Below, piece after piece: positions 1 through 4,479 of a stretch of 6,704 nt of DNA; the stretch's first letter is position 1; every line of letters starts with the position of its first letter. The translations under genes were made by a program, and so were the position numbers. The notes below the pieces were generated by a model. It was not told the origin of the DNA. It searched no databases and saw only the letters and a list, made by a program, of their open reading frames with translations. The stretch lies in the NCBI GenBank assembly GCA_017619255.1, contig JAFZSS010000164.1:1-6704 (forward strand). The letters are read 5' to 3'. The DNA comes from Muribaculaceae bacterium (lineage in GTDB: Bacteria; Bacteroidota; Bacteroidia; Bacteroidales; Muribaculaceae).

Positions 1-26
1 ACGGACGGACGCTTGGGATGATTTCT

Positions 27-1985
27 TTAGCGGTTGGGGAGCAGGCGGTTGCCGTTCATGCGGGACATGTACTGCTGGATGATGGCCTTGAGGCGCGTTT
101 CCATCGCTTGCTGCTCGGGCAGGGTACCGACAAGGTTCTGCTTGAGCAACGGGTCGGTCTTGAAACGGTAGAGCGCCGTGGCCTTCTCGCCATCGAACTG
201 CAGCATCAGGTCGCCCTCGACATACTGATAAATACCCGCATTGTAACTGAAAGCCCAGGACTGGGCGGGATCGGCCGACAACAAGTCATCACCGAAGGCC
301 AGATAAGGCTTGTTGTAGCCCAGCAGGTGGAGCAGCGTGGGCGTGATGTCGATCTGCTGGGCGATGATGTCCTCGCGCACCACTGGCGATATGCTGCCGT
401 CGGGGGCATAGAACAGGATGGGGATGCTGTACAAGCCCAGGTCGGTCTTATACACATCGTGGCTGCTCAGGTTGGTATGGTCGGCAACAAGGACAAAGAC
501 AGTGTTGTTGAACCACGGCTCACGACTGGCGCGCTCAAAGAAGCGCCGCAGCGACAAGTCGGTGTAACGCACACACTTGTGGATGGGCTGCCCGCCCTCA
601 TCCTTGAGGGAATCGCGGTACTGCTCGGGCACATTATAGGGATGATGGGACGAGGCCGTGAACACCGTTGCCAAGAAAGGCTGCTTCATGCTCTCGATGT
701 TGTCGAGCGTAAACTGCAGGAAGGGTTCGTCCCAAACAGCCCACTTGCCGTCCCACTGGTCCATGCCACCATACTTGGGCGAGTCGCAGAACTCGTCAAG
801 ACCGAAATAGCGTTGATAACCGATGCTGTGGGCATAAGCGCTGAAGCCCATCGAAATGTTGTGAGCCCCATGGAAAAACGCGCTGCTGTAGCCCTCTCGG
901 CCCAACATCGACGCAATGCCGTCCACATCGTTGAGCGAGGCTGGGGTGAGGAAGAACGGCTCGACCATCATGGGCAGACCCGAGAGAATCGAGGGCATGG
1001 CATCCATGCTGATGCGGCCGTTGGCAAAACTGTATTTGAAAGTGAGCGACTTCGTCACCAGACTGTCGATAAATGGCATGTAGCCCTGGTAACTGCCGCC
1101 GTCCAGGTCGGGATTGAGGGCGCCGATGTATTCCTTGCCCATGCTCTCGACAATGAGGATGATCACATTCTTGCCCTTGTGGCTCAGCTCGTCGACCACG
1201 GGCTGGAGATGGACCGGGCTGTAGGTCTGCTCCATCTGCTCGGGAGTCATATAATCAGGCGTGACAAAGACTTTCTTGCCCACGCTGCGTATCATCGAGA
1301 ATGGCGTGTTCAGCACCACCGATGCCTCGACGGGGCGGTTGACATACTGGTTGGCGTTGCTGATGGTGATGGGCCGTGTGCCGGCAGTGACGCTACCGCG
1401 GATACCCACGATGGCCAGCGGTATCATCACCAGCAGGGCGACCAGTTGCGAGATATAATAATGTGAGCCAAAGCGATAGACCTCCAGGCGCGGCTTGGTG
1501 TAGCAACGCCACAGGATAAACACCAGGGCAACAAACACCAGCACCAGGTACCAGTGACGCAAGGCGTCGGTCAGCATGATGGACATGATGTTACCCTCGT
1601 TGGCAAACTCGGCGAATACCGAAATCGTCGCCCTGCGGCCCGTGTACTGGAAATACACAGCGTCCATCAGATTCATCGTCACGGCAACGGCATTGGTGAC
1701 CACAAAGAGCCATTTCAGCGCCTTGTGGAAGCCTGGGCTCTCCTTGAGGTGCAAGGGGAAGAGCATCAGCGCCAGATAGAGGCTGTTGACATAGAGCAGG
1801 GCCGAGGTGTCGAAGACCAGGGCACCGCGCAACTCACTCCAGAACAGCGACCACGACATGTAGGGGGCAAAGGTGGACCAGTTCTCGGCAAAGAATGCCA
1901 CACGCGAGAGCATCCACACCAGATAAGCCACCAGCATGTTCAGTGCCGCTGCGCCGATATTGCTATGGACTAACTTTTTCAACAT
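27..1985 (-). CDS. LtaS-type membrane phosphotransferase (sulfatase superfamily)
   Basis: Likely moves a phospho-alcohol head group (such as phosphoglycerol or phosphoethanolamine) onto an envelope lipid or glycan outside the inner membrane. The 652-residue length and layout match the LTA synthase family. Five hydrophobic segments lie near residues 10-32, 58-80, 90-113, 143-162 and 177-197, then a linker, then a sulfatase-fold domain from about 272. Visible metal and active-site motifs are IVESMG (E280), GRISMDAMPS (S326 as likely nucleophile, where LtaS has Thr), SSHHPY (H447/H448) and ADHT (D502, H503). The C-terminal part has DITPTLLHLLGY (546-557). It starts 18 nt after the stop of the GH3-like gene, so it is probably co-transcribed and perhaps translationally coupled. 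The ATG at 1985 has a GAGGAG 8 nt upstream and puts the first TM at the N-terminus. Bacteroidota are not known to make lipoteichoic acid, so the usual database name is misleading. Family is sure; substrate is unknown. Confidence 0.93.
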   Translation of the reverse strand: MLKKLVHSNIGAAALNMLVAYLVWMLSRVAFFAENWSTFAPYMSWSLFWSELRGALVFDTSALLYVNSLYLALMLFPLHLKESPGFHKALKWLFVVTNAVAVTMNLMDAVYFQYTGRRATISVFAEFANEGNIMSIMLTDALRHWYLVLVFVALVFILWRCYTKPRLEVYRFGSHYYISQLVALLVMIPLAIVGIRGSVTAGTRPITISNANQYVNRPVEASVVLNTPFSMIRSVGKKVFVTPDYMTPEQMEQTYSPVHLQPVVDELSHKGKNVIILIVESMGKEYIGALNPDLDGGSYQGYMPFIDSLVTKSLTFKYSFANGRISMDAMPSILSGLPMMVEPFFLTPASLNDVDGIASMLGREGYSSAFFHGAHNISMGFSAYAHSIGYQRYFGLDEFCDSPKYGGMDQWDGKWAVWDEPFLQFTLDNIESMKQPFLATVFTASSHHPYNVPEQYRDSLKDEGGQPIHKCVRYTDLSLRRFFERASREPWFNNTVFVLVADHTNLSSHDVYKTDLGLYSIPILFYAPDGSISPVVREDIIAQQIDITPTLLHLLGYNKPYLAFGDDLLSADPAQSWAFSYNAGIYQYVEGDLMLQFDGEKATALYRFKTDPLLKQNLVGTLPEQQAMETRLKAIIQQYMSRMNGNRLLPNR

Positions 1986-1993
1986 CCCGTTAA

Positions 1994-1999
1994 CTCCTC
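1994..1999 (-). promoter_or_regulatory. Shine-Dalgarno site of the LtaS-type gene
   Basis: On the minus strand GAGGAG lies 8 nt before the ATG at 1985, and just after the TAG stop of the upstream gene (2006-2004). Strong Shine-Dalgarno sequences are not the rule in Bacteroidota, so this one supports the chosen start. Its closeness to the upstream stop suggests re-initiation or coupling inside the operon. Confidence 0.6.
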
Positions 2000-2003
2000 A
2001 CTT

Positions 2004-3518
2004 CTAACTATTAAAAGCAAGCATCTGCTCGATGATGTCGCGGTTGTTGCTCAGGCGAGGCACCTTGCGCTGTCCGCCCAACTTGCCTGTCGAGGCCAGC
2101 CAGCGGTCAAACAGTCCCGGTGATGCCACAACGAGCAACGGCGAGGACAGGAAAATGTCTCCCGTACGCTTGGCATCATAGTCGCTGTTCACCTCACGCA
2201 GGTGCTGGTCAAGTAATTGCATGAATCGGGCCTCATCGGCAGGACGGCGCCCAAACTCGATGAGCCACTGGTGGCAACCTCGGTGGCCGCCCTCGGCATA
2301 GACGGGGGCAGCGGTATAGTTAAGCACCTCGGCGCCGGTCTCGTGGGCTGCCGCAGTGATGGCGCTGTCGGCATTATTGACCATCAGTTCCTCGCCAAAG
2401 GCGTTGATGAAACTGCGCGTGCGTCCCGCGATGGTGATTTTGACGGGATTGAGTTGCTCTATCCTCACCGTGTCGCCCAAGCGGTAACGCCACAGGCCGT
2501 TGGCGGCAGTGATGATCAACTCATAGGTGCGTCCCTGCTCGATTTCCCAGATGGGATAGACCTCAGGCGTCTTGCTGTCAACATCCTCGATGGGCAAGAA
2601 CTCGTAGAACACGCCCACATCAAGCAACAGCAGCATCGCCTCGCTCTCCCAGTCACTCTGCACGGCAAAGAAGCCCTCGCTGGCGTTATAGGTGTCCAGG
2701 AAGTGCATCTTGCTCATGTCACAGAACGACTCATACTGCTTGCGGTAAGGTCCAAAAGCGATGCCGCCATGGAAGAACACCTCCAAGTTGGGCCATACCT
2801 CATGGATACACGACTTGCCCGTTTTCTTCAGCACCTCGTTGATGACCGTCATGAACCACGAGGGCACACCGCTCAGGTTGGTCACGTCGGCACCGATGCT
2901 GGCATCGACCAACAACGGCAGCTTCTGCTGCCAGTCCTCCATCAGCGCCACCTCCCTGCTGGGAATGCGCACCAGGTTGGCAAGCGGATTCATGTTCTCG
3001 ATGAGGTTGGCGCTCAGGTCCCCCACCCTCACCCCGGGTTTCAGTTGCAGATTGTTGGCGAAGCTGCCGCCCAGAATAAACGCCTTGCCCGAGAACAGGC
3101 GGCTCGACGGATTCAGGTTCAGGTAATGGGACACCACATCGCTGGCGCCCACAAAGTGGTTCCACTTGAACGACTCACGCGTGATAGGGATATACTTGCT
3201 GCGCCCGGTACTCGTTCCCGACGACTGGGCGAAGTTCACGCAGCGGCCGGGCCACAACTCGTCTTTCGCCCCGTTCACCATGCGCATGATTTGCGGCTGC
3301 AGGTCCTCATAGCGGTAAAGCGGCAAGGTCGAGGCAAACTGCCGATAGGTCCTGATCGACGAGAAATCATATTTCCGGCCGATACGCGTCAGCGACGCTT
3401 TCTCTATCAGGCGCACCAACTCACCCTGCTGCACGGCATCGGCATGGTCGATGTAGCGCAACTGTTGCTGCAGGCGGTCCAGAAAGCGTCCCCGAACAAA
3501 TGGCGTGAAGTCTATCAT
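2004..3518 (-). CDS. GH3-family acyl-adenylate/amide synthetase-like protein
   Basis: A 504-residue protein of the GH3 (auxin-responsive promoter) family, part of the ANL adenylating-enzyme superfamily. Plant members activate a carboxylate with ATP and join it to an amino acid; the bacterial substrates are largely unknown. Visible motifs are the nucleotide-binding loop SSGTSTGRSK (99-108), YNASEGFF (277-284, the GH3 YxxSE-type motif) and NGLWRYRLGDTVRI (340-353). A C-terminal domain follows with AGRTRSFINAFGEEL (364-378), the usual hinge region. There is no signal peptide or TM segment, so it should be cytoplasmic. I chose the ATG at 3518 (MIDFTPF), where family-like sequence begins. The frame stays open to an ATG at 3647, but the extra 43 residues do not resemble the family and cover the promoter. 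It is the first gene of an operon with the LtaS-type gene, which may act on the same envelope pathway (inference). Confidence 0.92.
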   Translation of the reverse strand: MIDFTPFVRGRFLDRLQQQLRYIDHADAVQQGELVRLIEKASLTRIGRKYDFSSIRTYRQFASTLPLYRYEDLQPQIMRMVNGAKDELWPGRCVNFAQSSGTSTGRSKYIPITRESFKWNHFVGASDVVSHYLNLNPSSRLFSGKAFILGGSFANNLQLKPGVRVGDLSANLIENMNPLANLVRIPSREVALMEDWQQKLPLLVDASIGADVTNLSGVPSWFMTVINEVLKKTGKSCIHEVWPNLEVFFHGGIAFGPYRKQYESFCDMSKMHFLDTYNASEGFFAVQSDWESEAMLLLLDVGVFYEFLPIEDVDSKTPEVYPIWEIEQGRTYELIITAANGLWRYRLGDTVRIEQLNPVKITIAGRTRSFINAFGEELMVNNADSAITAAAHETGAEVLNYTAAPVYAEGGHRGCHQWLIEFGRRPADEARFMQLLDQHLREVNSDYDAKRTGDIFLSSPLLVVASPGLFDRWLASTGKLGGQRKVPRLSNNRDIIEQMLAFNS

Positions 3519-3523
3519 ATACG

Positions 3524-3555
3524 CAAAAGTAGTGCAAGCCGAACACATGACCAAA
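3524..3555 (-). promoter_or_regulatory. Bacteroidota sigma-ABfr-type promoter for the GH3/LtaS operon
   Basis: Reading the minus strand, TTTG (3555-3552) is followed by a 20-bp spacer and TACTTTTG (3531-3524). This is an exact match to the Bacteroides -33 TTTG / -7 TAnnTTTG consensus with normal spacing. Only 5 nt (CGTAT) separate the -7 box from the ATG at 3518, so the transcript should begin at or within a few bases of the start codon. No other good match was seen between here and the divergent gene. Confidence 0.8.
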
Positions 3556-3680
3556 AAAAATCGGGCAAACAGGGCGTTTTGTCTATAGAATCCATCCTTT
3601 GAGCCCCTACAATGGCCCAAAAGGGCTTCCAGCGTGGCTGGTGGCACAATCTATGCAGTTTAATGGGTGATTAGTCTATT

Positions 3681-3723
3681 ATTTATGAATCTTGGTCTAA
3701 AAAATTTGCAGCAATTCATGAAT
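3681..3723. promoter_or_regulatory. Possible operator: repeated ATTyATGAAT
   Basis: ATTCATGAAT at 3714-3723 is a perfect 10-bp palindrome inside the spacer of the rightward promoter. A copy with one mismatch, ATTTATGAAT, lies 33 bp upstream at 3681-3690, about three helical turns away. A dimeric repressor binding between the -33 and -7 boxes would block transcription. Short AT-rich palindromes also arise by chance, and no regulator gene lies nearby, so this is tentative. Confidence 0.25.
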
Positions 3724-3736
3724 GTGACTATTTTTG
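3705..3736 (+). promoter_or_regulatory. Bacteroidota-type promoter for the small exported protein gene
   Basis: TTTG (3705-3708), a 20-bp spacer and TATTTTTG (3729-3736) match the -33/-7 consensus exactly. Transcription should begin near 3741-3744, giving a leader of about 35 nt. That leader is A-rich and has no Shine-Dalgarno sequence, as is common for well-expressed Bacteroidota genes. It includes an AT-only inverted repeat, TTAATA-acc-TATTAA (3750-3764), which would form at most a weak hairpin. Confidence 0.8.
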
Positions 3737-3776
3737 GAGCAACAAACAATTAATAACCTATTAAAACATACGCACT

Positions 3777-4382
3777 ATGAAACGCTTTATCTTAACAATG
3801 GTGGCTTTGCTGGCACTCGGGTCGGCAGCCAATGCGATGAGTTACAAGACTGCCCGCGACCAGGCTTTCTTCCTGACTGACAAGATGGCCTATGAACTGG
3901 GGCTGAGTGTGGACCAGTATAACGCAGTGTATGAAATCAACATGGACTACATTATGTGTCTGGATGTGTTTGATGACATCTTCGGCACCTACTGGACCCG
4001 CCGTAACAACGAACTGAGGTATGTGCTCTCTCCCGCACAATACAACCTGTTCATGCAGCTGGAGTACTTCTATCGTCCCGTTTCCTGGGAGAACCGCAAG
4101 TTTGTCTTTACTATCTACAACCGTTATCCCAAGAACCGCTTCTACTATGCCGCTCCTCCGGGATACCAGGTGTACAAGGGCTCTAACCGCTACTTCGATC
4201 ACAGTGCCTACAACGGCCGCACCTTCGGGGCTCCTACGACCAAGTCGCAGCCCAAGCCCGGCAACGGAGGCATGAACACGCCCAAGAGCCAGCCCGGTAG
4301 CAAGAGTCAGCCCGGCATGAACAAGAAGCAGGCTGTGAACCAGGGCAAACAGCACATGAACGATATGGGAAAGCGCCATTGA
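3777..4382 (+). CDS. Small exported protein of unknown function
   Basis: A 201-residue protein that I cannot assign to a named function. Residues 1-20 are a clear Sec signal peptide (MKRF, hydrophobic core, ANA cleavage site). There is no lipobox, so it should be periplasmic or secreted. The mature part (about 21-125) is rich in Tyr, Phe and Asp/Asn. It contains LGLSVDQY (41-48) and LSPAQY (84-89), similar in form to the LTxxQ motifs of Spy/CpxP-type periplasmic proteins, with a helical character between them. The remainder (about 126-201) is low in complexity, basic and probably disordered, with three KSQP units (156-180) and a Lys/Gln/Asn/Met-rich end. It is monocistronic: its own promoter lies upstream and a strong stem-loop follows. 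Proteins of this look are common hypotheticals in Prevotella-like genomes (from memory). A stress or envelope-sensing role is only a guess from the LTxxQ-like motifs. Confidence 0.88.
   Translation: MKRFILTMVALLALGSAANAMSYKTARDQAFFLTDKMAYELGLSVDQYNAVYEINMDYIMCLDVFDDIFGTYWTRRNNELRYVLSPAQYNLFMQLEYFYRPVSWENRKFVFTIYNRYPKNRFYYAAPPGYQVYKGSNRYFDHSAYNGRTFGAPTTKSQPKPGNGGMNTPKSQPGSKSQPGMNKKQAVNQGKQHMNDMGKRH
4242..4316 (+). repeat. Degenerate KSQPG-coding repeats
   Basis: The tail of the exported protein carries KSQPKPG (156-162), KSQPGS (170-175) and KSQPG (176-180). The last two units are directly adjacent. Synonymous differences (aag tcg cag, aag agc cag, aag agt cag) show that the units are not fresh DNA duplications, so the peptide pattern appears to be kept. 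Confidence 0.6.
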
Positions 4383-4407
4383 TCGACTCTCAACTATACT
4401 GATAATA

Positions 4408-4450
4408 AGGAGGGGAACCTGCCGATGTGCAGGTTCCCCTCCTGTTCTTT
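4408..4450. terminator. Strong stem-loop, probable bidirectional terminator
   Basis: A perfect 15-bp stem (4408-4422 with 4429-4443) encloses the 6-nt loop CGATGT. On the plus strand it is followed by GTTCTTT, and on the minus strand by TTATTAT. It sits 25 bp after the exported-protein stop and between two convergent genes, so it can end transcription from both sides. A second, imperfect hairpin (GCCACGGC with GCC-a-GTGGC, 4453-4476) lies between it and the stop of the right-hand gene; it lacks a T-run and is less convincing. Confidence 0.85.
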
Positions 4451-4479
4451 AGGCCACGGCAGAGACCGCCAGTGGCGGA

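Larger units (their letters stand above)
3519..3776. other. Divergent intergenic region
   Basis: These 258 bp between divergent start codons hold a promoter for each direction. The middle part (about 3556-3704) contains no convincing gene. It has a short GCCC-AAAA-GGGC inverted repeat at 3615-3626, too weak to call a terminator, and an AT-rich stretch from 3655 that leads into the rightward promoter. The AT content is visibly higher than in the coding regions. Confidence 0.7.

Noticed and set aside
1..26. Short ACGG/CGGAC direct repeat at the left edge
   Set aside because: It is only about 10 bp of tandem 4-mer next to the window boundary, with no second copy or hairpin, so it cannot be told from chance.
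18..1466. Long open frame on the plus strand opposite the LtaS-type gene
   Set aside because: It lies entirely antisense to a clear family member. The protein has no recognisable domain and is rich in His, Val and Gln, as expected from reading a GC-biased gene backwards. No promoter or ribosome binding site was seen.
27..1985. True lipoteichoic acid synthase
   Set aside because: The fold and metal motifs fit the family, but Bacteroidota do not have lipoteichoic acid as far as is known, and Ser replaces the LtaS Thr. Only a family-level call is justified.
2217..3602. Long plus-strand open frame opposite the GH3-family gene
   Set aside because: Same antisense shadow effect. The composition is like the first one, there is no family motif, and its end runs across the promoter of the real gene.
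3615..3626. GCCC-AAAA-GGGC hairpin as a terminator
   Set aside because: The 4-bp stem (5 with a G-T pair) is short, has no T-run after it on either strand, and lies between two divergent promoters where no terminator is needed.
3519..3647. N-terminal extension of the GH3-family protein from the ATG at 3647
   Set aside because: The 43 extra residues do not look like the family, and the stretch contains the exact -33/-7 promoter elements.
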